Positions 10,677-20,049 of a DNA stretch of 64,000 nt are shown piece by piece (within the stretch, counting starts at the first letter, position 1; every line of letters starts with the position of its first letter). The stretch spans positions 18,083,501-18,147,500 of the forward strand of contig CM065296.1 of assembly GCA_032871835.1 (NCBI GenBank), in the 5' to 3' direction. The DNA is from Dipteronia dyeriana. Its lineage: Eukaryota > Streptophyta > Magnoliopsida > Sapindales > Sapindaceae. Under the pieces are notes generated by a model, which searched no databases, was not told the DNA's origin, and was given only the letters and a program-made list of their open reading frames with translations. Position numbers and translations under genes: made by a program.

Positions 10677-10722
10677 TTCCCCTCTAGGTTAGCCTTGAGC
10701 ATTTAATCGTGATTGTATTTTC

Positions 10723-11439
10723 ATATTTATTATTCCCTTTTATGATAGAAATTCGAATCTTAAATTTGTCCATTACTTTGAAAAAAAGTAAAGAAAGTCT
10801 CTCTCTTCTATGCGAAACCACTTTCTAGAAAAGTTTGTTATATATATATCCTTCCTTTTTGTGATACGAATTCAAATATTGCATTTGTCTATTAAATTAA
10901 AAAAAGTAAAGAAAATCCATTTATTCTATGTACGAATAACGATAGACTCTTTGATATGACAATATATGATTTTATAAAATAGTTTAATTGCACACCACCT
11001 CTTAGTAGTGATGGCAGCTCACCTCCCTTCCGCACATATATTGTTTAATCTCGGTAGATGGCAACAGTCATATTGTAATAGTTCTTGTATTTTTTTTAAA
11101 AATTGTTTAATTAAATGCTACGATAAACATTTTTTAATATTAATTTGTTTACCACATAAAAAAATCTTTAAATTAATATAATTAATTTAATAAAAAATTA
11201 ATAACATATTGAGCTTATGCTTATATATAAAAATTATGCTTCAATTAACAAATTCCAAGCTTTAGCAAAGCGGATAGTCTTTGCGTCACGTTCAACTTGC
11301 TTCGATGCTGGTGGAGAGCACGTTGCGGTGGTGATTGGTCGGTGGGGTCGTTTTGTGGTGTTGGTGGGTAAGTGGGTTGATACGGTCCTAAAACAATCTT
11401 GGTTTTAATTTTTTTTTATTTTGTTATTTTTTTTATTCA
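10723..11439. other. AT-rich flank right of R1 with an imperfect tandem duplication
   Basis: About 10,730-10,930 holds two diverged copies of a 100-115-bp unit (GATAGAAATTCGAAT... then GATACGAATTCAAAT..., each followed by AAAAAAGTAAAGAAA). The remainder is AT-rich with no coding evidence. A short frame at 11,217-11,408 has no recognisable motif and I do not call it a gene. Confidence 0.5.
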
Positions 11440-11752
11440 AATTTCGTCCCTAATGATATTTTTTAGGGACGAAAAATTATTTACCCTATAGGTTGTCAAA
11501 GGGGACAAAAATGCATATACAAAAGGGATGAAAAATTATGTCCCTGTATATTACCAAAAGGGACGAACAAAAAGCGTCCCTATAGGTGTTTTTAGGGACG
11601 AATTTCAATTTTCATCCCAAAGAAGCTATTGCGACCCACCTGAGGCGATGAAATTTGAGACGATTTTTTTTCAACATAATAGATCTATAGGAACGATTAT
11701 TTGGCTATTGAGACGAAAAAATCGTCCAAATATCCTTTTTTTTTATAGTGAT
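11440..11752. mobile_element. CACTA-type transposon terminal fragment
   Basis: Ends at 11,752 in TTTTTTTTTATAGTG, the reverse complement of CACTATAAAAAAAAA, which resembles plant CACTA (En/Spm) ends such as CACTACAAGAAAA. The preceding 300 bp carries repeated AGGGACGAAA and its complement TTTCGTCCCT in both orientations (for example 11,444-11,480 and 11,563-11,600), as subterminal transposase-binding repeats do. No opposite terminus was found upstream, so this is a fragment or a one-ended relic. No transposase is present. Confidence 0.55.
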
Positions 11753-12395
11753 TGTATTTGACAATGTAATTGTTTTGTTTTATTAATTGAATGTGTCTAT
11801 TTAATTTTACTGATTTTGTGTAATTACGAATGATCATTGAGTTGTAATTATATATGCAATAAAAAGTAATTTAAAAAAAAAGTATTTTTTTTAAAGTAAT
11901 TATTTTTATCTATCATTGTTCAATGTCGAGTAAAAACCGTCAAGATTTTTACGTCAAATGTATGACATTTATAATGTTAAAAACCATCATAAATATAAAC
12001 CTTGATAAAGTGAATCTTGATATTGGATTCCTTGACGCATTTAAACCATTATAAAATAACATTTATAACAGAAAATATTTTTTTTCCTGTAAGTGGGACA
12101 ATTCCACCTCAAACAATAAGTAGAATTGGATTTTTTATTCATTATTGTTGATAACACAAGAATTCTAATGACTTAGGATGGATGAACACCGTCTTCCGTG
12201 AGATAATTCACCAGCATCTCATTGTTGGAGAACATGTTACCCTTTTACATGTTTATGATTTTTTATAGTATTTTTTAATTAAAAAAATTACCAAATTTGA
12301 AGAAACAAAAACTCATTCACACTGTTAGAATATTATATTTTCCTTGTTATAATAGAAAACATTATCTAATAGTTTAATAACCAATATTTGCTAAT
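11753..12395. other. intergenic AT-rich stretch, nothing recognised
   Basis: AT-rich DNA between the CACTA-type end and the target duplication of G1. Stops occur in all frames and no repeat family was recognised. Confidence 0.5.
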
Positions 12396-12400
12396 ACTAT
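12396..12400. repeat. left target site duplication of G1 (ACTAT)
   Basis: ACTAT immediately precedes the TG of the left LTR. An identical ACTAT follows the CA of the right LTR at 24,289-24,293. A perfect 5-bp duplication is diagnostic of integration of the whole unit. Confidence 0.95.
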
Positions 12401-13290
12401 TGTCATATGTGAATTTTATCGTACGTACAAGTTATCAATAAAGAGAATAAATTGCCAGGTTGACATCCGAATAGGTATTTAGAAAATATCCTAGAAGACA
12501 TCACCGAAAAAGAGAAAACCCGAGTAAGAAGATGTGGAACAAAACTTGATCAGGGTTAATCGACGTCATATACTACTCGGGATCAGTTAATGACACTCGG
12601 TACTAGTTAACTGACATTTATACACGGGATCAAATAACCTTACTCGGGACCAGCGGGTATTGTCCTTACTCAGAACAAACATGATGAAAATTGAATAAAA
12701 GCCCAGTGCATAGCTCACGTGGATCAAGTTATTAAAATGTACGAAGATATCCATATCAAAAAGAAGTCCGAATAAGAACAGAATATTAAACAGGAAAGGT
12801 TCCCAATCAGACAACAACTTTATTTCTTCAAAAAGACTATGCTCTTATAAAGAAATAAGTCCTAATTGGACTATATTACTAGAGTCCCATTCGATCTCAA
12901 TACAAGACTCCGAAACAGGAAAGAAGACAATCAGCTTCAAGCAAGTAAATAATTGTAATTAAATGCAAAGATCTTATATTACTTGTAAAAAGCAGATAGG
13001 GTTCTATAAACATATAAATACACTCATAATCTCAGCAAAAAAATATATACAGCATTCATAGTAAAATACAGAGAGAGAAAAAAGAGATTAAGGATTGTAA
13101 TAACTTTATTCATAGTGGATTTTGGCTTGGCTGATCATTCAGCCACCCGTGGACGTTTCTCCGGTCATCACAGTTTTACCACGTAAAACTTGCATCTCGA
13201 TTACTTTCTTTTATCTCATTCTCTTTGAAATCATAGCTAAAATCCAATCTTTGTTGACTTTTTCCATACATCCAGAAATCGAAGTCAACA
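12401..13290 (+). repeat. G1 5' LTR
   Basis: Starts TGTCATATGTGAATTTTATC and ends GAAGTCAACA. It contains many ACTCGGGA-type motifs and a TATA-like ATATAAATAC at about 13,013-13,022 with a probable transcription start about 30 bp later. Near its end, TTCAGCCACCCGTGGACGTTTCTCC and a splice-like or leader region are kept in both LTRs. Confidence 0.95.
13013..13022 (+). promoter_or_regulatory. TATA-like box of G1 LTR
   Basis: CTATAAACATATAAATACACTC in the 5' LTR and the matching CTATAAATATATAAATAGAC in the 3' LTR (about 24,022-24,043). It sits in the last third of the LTR, as expected for a U3/R border. Confidence 0.5.
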
Positions 13291-13291
13291 A

Positions 13292-13309
13292 TTGGCGCTA
13301 GAAGGAGGG
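13292..13309 (+). other. G1 primer binding site
   Basis: TTGGCGCTAGAAGGAGGG starts one base after the LTR. The TTGGCGC start is common in plant Gypsy elements; the exact tRNA was not determined. Confidence 0.7.
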
Positions 13310-13336
13310 GCCGAACCTCCGATCTCATTGAAGGTG

Positions 13337-13624
13337 ATGGTAGGAAGCAAAAGCAGTTCTTGGGATGTCCAAAAGTCTCCAGATAACTTTCACGTTGGCA
13401 GTAGCTCGCGGGATCTCGCTGCTACAATAGAGAACCAACCTACATTCCTAGCGGGGATCCAGCAAGTTCCTCAGACCAGCAGAGACCTGACACAACGCTT
13501 CCGAGAGGCGTTGCAACAATTGGTGGCAGACGCAGCAAAGGAAGGAGTTGATCTTCTGGCTGTAGAGGCACAAACTCCTAACCTCCCACATGTGAGGATT
13601 CGTTCGGTTGTGGTAGGGCCATAA
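13337..13624 (+). pseudogene. gag: G1 gag, N-terminal part
   Basis: Starts at ATG 13,337 (MVGSKSSSWDVQ), 46 bp after the LTR, and runs 95 codons to TAA at 13,622. No recognised fold; it is Gln- and Ser-rich as the N-termini of Tat-type gag often are. The sequence from 13,625 to 13,967 continues as a low-complexity Arg/His/Gln-rich stretch in broken frames (RRKHDWHRD-like), which is probably the linker to the main gag domain. Confidence 0.6.
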
Positions 13625-13967
13625 CCAAGTGCACCAGAAGTAGGAAGAAACTCTGTTCAAATCAATCAGGCTGGGCGTGAAACACTAGAAGAAGAACGAC
13701 CACGCCAGAAGCAGAACCAGGATCAAATAGCCCGTGCTAGACATCGTAAACATGACTGGCACAGGGATCCGTCATCATTAGAAGACAGCAATTGGCACCA
13801 TCGTAAGCGTCATCACGGAATCATACGTAAAACCCAACATCAAAGTGAAGAGCCTGGAAGAGAAATGACAATCACCCAGCGGTTCAACCATCAGGGAAGT
13901 CCGGTGGGAACACAGGGACGTCGCAATCCAGAGCCTAACTCGAGAAGTCAAGAATAATAGGCGTCAA

Positions 13968-14548
13968 ATGGATGCACTGGTCAGGCGTTATGGGTATAAC
14001 AATTTATCTGATGACGATTCTGACAGTCCATTCACTAGGGAAATCTTGCGGACCCCATTCCCAGAAAGGTTCAGGATACCGCACTGGAGCAATTCAAGAA
14101 GAACACAGACCCTAAGGAGCACGTCAGACGTTATAAAAGTGTCATGGCTCAGTATGCCCACAGTGATCCCTTACTATGTCTCAACTTTCCACAAACTCTA
14201 GGAGACACGGGTTCAAGATGGTTTGGGAGATTGCCCTCAGCAAGCATCAGAAGTTTCAGTGAACTGAGCAGGAGCTTCTCAAGGCAATTTCTGAACAATG
14301 TTCATAGGAAAAAGTCAGCGACTTACCTTTCTCAAATAAAACAAGGGAAAGATGAGTCGCTGAAGAAATACCTGGGGAGATTCGGACAAGCGGTATCAGA
14401 AATTGGCAGTGCAAATGATGAATCAATAATTGCTGCATTCATCAAAAACTTGCAGAATGGATGGCTATCTTTTGATATAAGAAGAGCCCGTCTGACCAGA
14501 TACGCCGATATGATGGATATGACGGGAGGATATGAATTAGCAGAATAA
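13968..14548 (+). pseudogene. gag: G1 gag, central retrotransposon-gag domain
   Basis: The first 40 codons (SPFTREILRTPFPERFRIP) match the segment before the capsid-like domain in Tat gag. A frameshift near 14,080-14,100 moves to the frame with MAQYAHSDPLLCLNFPQTL, SRWFGRLP, SFSELSRSFSRQF, DESLKKYLGRF and FIKNL, the usual order of the plant Retrotrans_gag domain (PF03732). The frame ends at TAA 14,546. The product would be the structural capsid component. Confidence 0.8.
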
Positions 14549-14940
14549 GAAGAATAAGCCATTAGATGCTACATGCATGGAGGAAAACCCGAATAAAAGG
14601 ATGCCGAGTCCAAGGTGCAAAACCAAAAGGGAAAGCAAAAAGGAAACAGCAAGTAAAAAAGCAAGGATGGGGGAAATGGGCGTAATGCCGAACAGACCGC
14701 AGAGAAATACTGAGGCAGATACACCAACTACACCCTTCTTCGGAAAAAGCAGAAGAAAATCCTAGTCATTCTGGAGCAAAGAATATGGTATAAGAGCCAC
14801 ACCGTCAATCTCAGTTTGCTCGGCATGATACAGCCAAATACTGCAGGTTCCACAAGGAAACTGTTCATGAGACTTCCAAGTGTTACCAGCTCAAAGATTA
14901 CATAGAAAACCTTATTCGGGAAGGACATTTATAGGATGTA
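14549..14940 (+). pseudogene. gag: G1 gag C-terminal with zinc-finger-like motif
   Basis: At 14,836-14,934 the frame reads KYCRFHKETVHETSKC followed by YQLKDYIENLIREGHL, the conserved end of Tat-type gag (KYCxFHxxxxHxTxxCxxLKxxIExLI). The upstream part is Lys-rich and interrupted by stops at about 14,553-14,595 and 14,763. A TAG follows the motif at 14,932. Confidence 0.75.
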
Positions 14941-15180
14941 ATCTTGAAAAGTTATGAGAAATCAGAAATAAAGAAAGAGATCAGGGCCTATCACAGCTCT
15001 GGTCGAAATCAAAGGGCTAGTCCAGAGGCCAATCAAATAATACATACAATTTTTGGAGGACCATCTACTTGGAGAAGTAACCGAGAGCGAACACAGAAAA
15101 TCAGAGAAGTAGTAGAAGCAAGAAATAACCTTGACGTAAACTCGGTCGAGCCAGACCCGAAAAGGGTAAAGGAAGGATGA

Positions 15181-15753
15181 GACCCAATAACATTCACAGA
15201 AGCAGATTCACATGGGGTCGATGTTCGACCAAATGACGCCTTGGTCTTAAGTGCCCGGATTGGTCATGGGAAAGTCAGAAGAATCCTGATAGATAATGGA
15301 AGTTCAGCAGAAATTCTTAATGTAGCCGTCTACGATCAACTCAGGTTAGGTCGAAATTACCTACAGCCCTTCCATACTCCACTCAGAGGATTTGGGGGAA
15401 TTGAGGTCAGGTTACTCGGGACGGTAATGCTACCTGTGAAGATTGGAGTGGCACCTTGCCAGAGAACTGTATTGCTCAACTTCGTGGTGGTAGACTTGGA
15501 CAATTGGCCATATAATTCACTATTAGGACGGCCATTCCTGAATAAAACTAAGGCCATAACAGCCACTTATGCCTTAATGATCAAGTTCCCGACCGAACAG
15601 GGGGTCGGTATAGTCAAGGGATCCCAAGAGATGGCCCGAAGAGCTAACCTGTCAGTATACAAAGACAAGAATGATGAGCAGGTTTGCACTATAACACAGC
15701 CAAGTCAGAACAAAAACCAATATCATTCAAATTCGATCCAAGGAAAGAGCTGA
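15181..15753 (+). CDS. G1 aspartic protease
   Basis: The open frame reads DSHGVDVRPNDALVLSARIGHGKVRRILIDNGSSAEIL, a retropepsin-like domain. The catalytic Asp codon is at 15,292-15,294 in an Asp-Asn-Gly-Ser-Ser loop rather than the textbook Asp-Thr/Ser-Gly; the DNG form is common in plant Tat elements. A second conserved loop, LLGRPFLN, occurs at about 15,523-15,546. It would cut the Gag-Pol polyprotein. It is uninterrupted for 170 codons, although the frame before 15,178 ends in TGA, so it is not fused to gag any more. Confidence 0.8.
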   Translation, partial: DPITFTEADSHGVDVRPNDALVLSARIGHGKVRRILIDNGSSAEILNVAVYDQLRLGRNYLQPFHTPLRGFGGIEVRLLGTVMLPVKIGVAPCQRTVLLNFVVVDLDNWPYNSLLGRPFLNKTKAITATYALMIKFPTEQGVGIVKGSQEMARRANLSVYKDKNDEQVCTITQPSQNKNQYHSNSIQGKS

Positions 15754-16720
15754 ATGAATCCAAAACTAAACCGGTCAAAGAAATCACCTTAAAAGAAGAT
15801 GAATCAGACAAAAGGGTCAAGATCGGGGCCAACCTGGAAGGAAGAGTCAAACAAAGCCTCATTGATCTACTTAAAGAATACAAAGATGTGTTCGCTTGGA
15901 GTCATGAAAACATGGTTGGGATAGATGCTCGAATAATATCCCACCATCTCACAGTAGACCCGAATGTAAAACCGGTGATACAAAAGAGAAGATCGTTCAA
16001 TCTCAAGAGAAGTCAGGCAATTAAACAGGAAGTAGAGAAGCTACTCACTGTAGGATCGATCAGAGAGGTCAATTACCCTCAATGGGTAGTTAATGTAGTC
16101 CTCGTCCAAAAGAAGAATGGACAATGGTGGATGTGCGTAGATTTTACAGATCTGAACAAGGCATGCCCGAAAGATAGTTTTCCACTTCTGAGGATAGATC
16201 AGTTGGTGGACGCTACATCAGACCATGAGTTGCTTAATTTCATAGACGCCTACTCGGGATATAACCAAATCTAGATGAACAAGGCTGATAAAGAAAAAGC
16301 AGCGTTCATAATTGATCAAGGTTTGTACTGTTATACAGTAATGCCCTTTGGGTTAAAAAATGCAGAGGCAACATATAAAAGGCTAGTCAACAGAATCTTC
16401 GCACGGTAAATTGGAAGGAACATTGAAGTATACATTGATGACATGCTGACCAAGAGTATCACGGTAGACGAGCATCACGGCAGACAAGCACACTTCAAAC
16501 CTACGAGAAACATTTGATATCTTGAGGAGATACCAAATGAAGCTAAATCCGAACAAGTGTTTATTCGGGGTTCCTTCAGAAAGATTCCTAGGTTTTCAAG
16601 TTCACCAAAGAGAAATCGAAGTCAACCCCGAGAAGATCCAGGCCCTGCAGAAAATGACTTCATTGAGGACACTCAAAGAAGTACAGCCTAACAGGATGCT
16701 TAGCTTCTTTGAGTAGATTC
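15684..16720 (+). pseudogene. G1 reverse transcriptase
   Basis: It begins with the usual pre-RT segment (LIDLLKEYKDVFAWSHENM) and continues through QKRRSFNLKRSQAIKQEVEKLL, the VVLVQKKNGQWWMCVDFTDLNKACPKD block, FIDAYSGYNQI, MPFGLKNAEATYKRLVN and the catalytic YIDD at 16,431-16,442. The two catalytic Asp residues are present. Breaks are a TAG at 16,273, a TAA near 16,408 and a small duplication or frameshift near 16,455-16,500 (GTAGACGAGCATCACGGCAGACAAGCACAC). The thumb region (FLGFQVHQREIEVNPEKI) follows at about 16,585-16,660. Function is lost unless stops are read through. Confidence 0.85.
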
Positions 16721-17285
16721 ATCTCAAAGACCACAGACAGATGCGTACCCTTTTTCAAAGTAATTAGAAAAGGGAAAGGACTCGAATGGAATGAAGAGTG
16801 CTAGCAGGCATTATTCAAAAATAAAGAATACCTAGGGCAGGCTCCCATCCTTTCAAAACCTCAGATGGGAGAGACACTCCAACTGTACTTATCAATTACA
16901 GAACTAGCAGCAAGCTCAGTCCTAGTTAGAATAGAAGACGGAGTATAGAAGCTGGTATACTATACCAGCAAGGCACTTCTATCAGCCGAGACCAGATATT
17001 CGCAGGCAGAAAAAATGGTCCTAGCATTGGTTTTAGCAGCAAGAAAGCTAAGGCCATACTTTCAGGCTCATACAATTCAGGTACTCACTGACTACCCATT
17101 AAATTAAATTCTACAGAAGCCAAGGATTTCAGGAAGACTGACCAAATGGGCTATCGAGCTGAGTGAATTCAATATCCACTACGTCCCCAGGACATCCCTC
17201 AAAGGGCAAGCAGTGACAAATTTTATAGTAGAGTTCACAGAGCCAAACCTAGAAGCAAAAAGGATGTTGCGAAAAAAATTCCCAT
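16720..17285 (+). pseudogene. G1 RT-linked RNase H
   Basis: Broken frames spell the Gypsy-type RNase H: AGSSVLVR-like and YYTSKALLSAETRYSQAEKMVLALV, then KLRPYFQAHTIQVLTDYPL and LTKWAIELSEFNIHYVPR. Stops occur near 16,803, 16,947, 17,106 and 17,286. This domain would remove the RNA strand during minus-strand synthesis. Confidence 0.75.
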
Positions 17286-17287
17286 GA

Positions 17288-17700
17288 AAATTGTATGTTG
17301 ATGGCTCTCCAAACACTCATGGTAGCGGGGCAGGGATTGTAGTATGCACTCCTGAAGAAGATGATGTTGAATGTGCCATGGGGTTTTACTTCAAAGTAAC
17401 CAACAATCAAACCGAGTACGAGGCGCTACTAGCTGGACTCAGAGTCTGCATAGCTCTAGAGGCGGATGAAGTCGAGATATTCAGCGATTCACAGGTGGTT
17501 GTCAACCAAGTCCTGGACGAGTACCAAGCAAAGGATGAGGGCATGATAGCCTACCGTTACATTGCAAAATAGCTCCTCCAGAAATTCAAAGAACATAAGA
17601 TTACCCCAGATCCCCAAGGAGGAGAATGAAAAGGCAGACGCATTGTCCAAACTAGCGTCAGCAACAACCACAATCAGGCCAAAGACTTTTCCGGTTGCAC
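17288..17700 (+). pseudogene. G1 second, archaeal-like RNase H
   Basis: The frame 17,291-17,572 reads LYVDGSPNTHGSGAGIVV, then NNQTEYEALLAGLRVCIALEADEVEIFSDSQVVVNQV. The DGS, E (TEYEALL) and D (FSDSQ) positions are the first three catalytic acids of RNase HI. A TAG at 17,570 is followed by the domain's end in another frame (IPKEENEKADALSKLAS), which carries the fourth acid. A second RNase H directly after the RT-linked one is a known hallmark of plant Tat elements. Confidence 0.8.
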
Positions 17701-17870
17701 ATCTCCTCAAACCGAGCACATCTAAACCGAGAAACTTAAAAATTTTAGAAATCCAAACACCACCAGATGGTTGGATGACTCAGCTAAAAAGGTTCCCGAA
17801 AGAAGGCGTGCTCCAGAAGATCCCTTATAAGAAAAATGTATCAGGTATAAATCAGTAAGGTACACATTGG

Positions 17871-18998
17871 TTGGAGGAGAACTATACAGAAGGAGGTATT
17901 CCTGAACACTCCAAAGATGTGTGTCAGAGGAGGATGCATATCGGATATTACAGGAAATCCATGGAGGAGTTTGCGGAAACCACACTGGTGGTAAAAGTTT
18001 GGCACACAAGGCACTCAGGCAAGGCTATTCTTGGTCTACTCTGTTCTCAGATGCACAACAATGTTCGGAGAGTTGCAATACTTGCCAAAGGATTGCTAAT
18101 GACATCCGATAACCCCCTGAACAGCTCAGAAACCTCATATCCCCATGGCCATTTTCCATGTGGGGTTGGATTTAATCGGCCCAATGCCAGCTGGGATGGG
18201 GGTGAAGCGAAATATGCTATAGTAGCCATTGACTATTTCACGAAGTGGGTAGAAGCTGAAGCATTGGTGCATATCATAAAGGCAACCACCATAAATTTCA
18301 TGAAAAAGAATATACTTTATAGGTTTGGAGTTCCAAACACTATAATCACTTACTACGACACCCAGTTCGATAATCTGAAATTCAAACAGCTGTGTAAAGA
18401 GTACCAGATTGCCAATTACTATGCCACACCTGCCCATCCTCAAACAAATGGGCAGGTTGAAGCAGTGAACAAAATCATCAAATACAAACTCAAAGAAAAG
18501 GTAGATGTCAGGAAAGTAAGTTGGGTTAAAAAGCTTCGCGAAGTATTATGGGCGTATCGGACAACAACCAGAACTTCAACAAGAGAGACTCCATACACTT
18601 TAGCGTTTAGAACAGAAGCTGTTATCCCCGTAGAAATGTCGTATACATCACCCCATGTCAAACTATATGATGAAGATCAGAATGTTGATATACTGTTACA
18701 AAGTATAGATGAGCTAGAAAAGAAAAGGGAGAAGTCCCGAATACGAAATATGGCATATCACAAAGAGTAGCTCGCCACTATAACTCTTATGTTCGGGTCA
18801 GAAAATTCCAGCTAAGAGGCCTGGTACTTAGGAAGGTGTCATTGAACATAAAAAATAAAGTTACAGGTTCCCTTGCTGATAAGTGGGAAGGCCCGTACAA
18901 AGTCGAAGGAGTAGCTGGCCATGGAGCGTATTGGATTGCAAGACCCAATGGAGAGGTTTTACCCCGATCATGCAACACCTAATATCTGAAGATTTTCT
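17871..18998 (+). pseudogene. G1 integrase
   Basis: In one frame, 17,921-18,112 encodes the HHCC zinc-binding domain (CGNHTGGKSLAHKALRQGY ... CNTCQRI). After a frameshift the DDE core lies in 17,871-18,770: AIVAIDYFTKWVEAEAL has the first Asp, YYDTQFD is the second-Asp loop (SDNGTQFD in relatives, so it has drifted), and QTNGQVEAVNK has the Glu. A C-terminal DNA-binding segment (LRKVSLN, GSLADKWEGPYKV, WIARPNGEVLPR) is readable at about 18,800-18,970 after a TAG at 18,768. It would join element cDNA to the host chromosome. Confidence 0.85.
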
Positions 18999-19166
18999 AT
19001 CCTTAAATTATTTTTTGTTCTTTTTTCTAGTTAGGACAATTTTAGTTAGTATTAAATATTAGCTGTGGAATTTAAAACTTTGTTGATTTTGCAGTTAAGA
19101 ATAAAAATCAAACTTAGGATTTTCGAAAGATAAAAGCATCAAATTCGGGATTTCCAAAAAAAACAT

Positions 19167-19243
19167 ATGATAATAAGAACATATGGAAGACAAGCATGAT
19201 AATAAGAACATATGGAAGACAAGTATGATAATAAGAACATGCA
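19167..19243 (+). repeat. 29-bp tandem repeat in G1 3' UTR
   Basis: Units starting ATGATAATAAGAACATATGG begin at 19,167, 19,196 and 19,225; the third is partial. The first two are nearly identical. Confidence 0.85.
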
Positions 19244-19594
19244 AATAGAATACTCGGGATCATTAATTCCCGAATGGGCGGAGAAGCTCGAAGGAGCATG
19301 CCAACCGAGCAAGGTCAAATGACCTTAGCAAAAAGGCAAACTTGATGTACCAGCTCGGGATGCTATAAGGAAAAATTTCGGTAAAAAATGCGTAGCTGTG
19401 TTAAGCGATTCAAAAAGCTTAACGATTCGGTAAACCCTTGAACATAAAAACTGGGGAGACATCCTCGGTAATGCTTAAGGACTCGAACATATGATCATGG
19501 TGAGCCTTGATGTAATGTTTGGGTAGCAACCATATATGAAACACAAGTATAAACCTACTTGCCTGTTTTAAGATGACTCGGTTAATAATACTAG

Positions 19595-19875
19595 CCAGTT
19601 TAATAAGATACTTGGCGTTTAAAGTTATTCAGGTAACAACCGGTTTAATAAGATACTTGGTTAAATTACCCGAACATCAAAATTGGCCAGTTTAATAAGA
19701 TACTTGGCATGAAGATTGCAACAACCAGTTTAATAAGATACTTGGCATTTAAAGTTAATCGGGCAACAACCAGTTTAATAAGATACTCGGCGAAGTTACC
19801 CAAACATTAGAGATAAGCCAGTTAAATAAGATGCTTGGCATTATTTTCAATAGCTGGTTTAATAAGATACTCAGC
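19595..19875 (+). repeat. G1 3' UTR tandem array with ~130-bp higher-order unit
   Basis: Seven copies of the core CCAGTTTAATAAGATACTTG start at 19,595, 19,640, 19,687, 19,725, 19,770, 19,818 and 19,854. Spacings are 45, 47, 38, 45, 48 and 36 bp. The 45-47-38 pattern repeats as 45-48-36 and the spacer sequences match in register, so the array is a 130-bp trimer present twice, plus a partial copy. Tandem repeats in the 3' UTR are known for Tat/Ogre elements and can seed satellites. Confidence 0.9.
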
Positions 19876-20049
19876 AACCAGAGTCAAGTTGAAATTTTAC
19901 GAGAAATGAAATCAAACCACCAGGTTCAGAAAAGCTACTCGGAATTTTATTGATCTTTCAAAAGAAAGAATTATTACCAAGAATTCTTTACAAAGAATTA
20001 TTACAAAGAATTCTTTACAAAGAATTGTTAGTCTACAAGAAATCCTATC

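Larger units (their letters stand above)
250..10722 (+). mobile_element. R1: SIRE-like Copia LTR retrotransposon lacking pol
   Basis: Two direct repeats of about 2.6 kb (about 250-2877 and 8051-10,722) bound a 5.2-kb internal region. A TGGTATCAGAAC primer site directly follows the left repeat, as in plant Copia elements. The internal region holds gag of the SIRE type (UBN2-like domain, two zinc knuckles) and, about 2 kb downstream, a PTPD-like ORF. No protease, integrase, reverse transcriptase or RNase H motif was seen on either strand between 4,981 and 8,050. The right LTR ends in CA and is followed by TATTT; TATTT also lies at 244-248, so it is a tentative target duplication. The left LTR start is not cleanly resolved. 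This reads as a non-autonomous derivative needing enzymes in trans. Confidence 0.85.
8051..10722 (+). repeat. R1 3' LTR
   Basis: Matches the 5' LTR from at least 8127 to the terminal CA at 10,722. TG at 8051 after a purine tract is the likely true start. It carries the same hairpin block (about 8853-8955), TATA-like box (about 9010) and 42-bp repeat array (9957 to about 10,250). Differences include a 20-base C run (10,657-10,676) against 6 in the 5' copy, scattered substitutions and loss of part of the AC microsatellite. Confidence 0.85.

Noticed and set aside
11217..11408. 63-codon frame in the R1-CACTA interval
   Set aside because: No homology, no motif, AT-rich start and a composition typical of chance frames.
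19167..19875. 3' UTR repeats as a CRISPR array
   Set aside because: Eukaryotic retroelement context, spacers related to each other, higher-order periodicity; a tandem repeat, not CRISPR.
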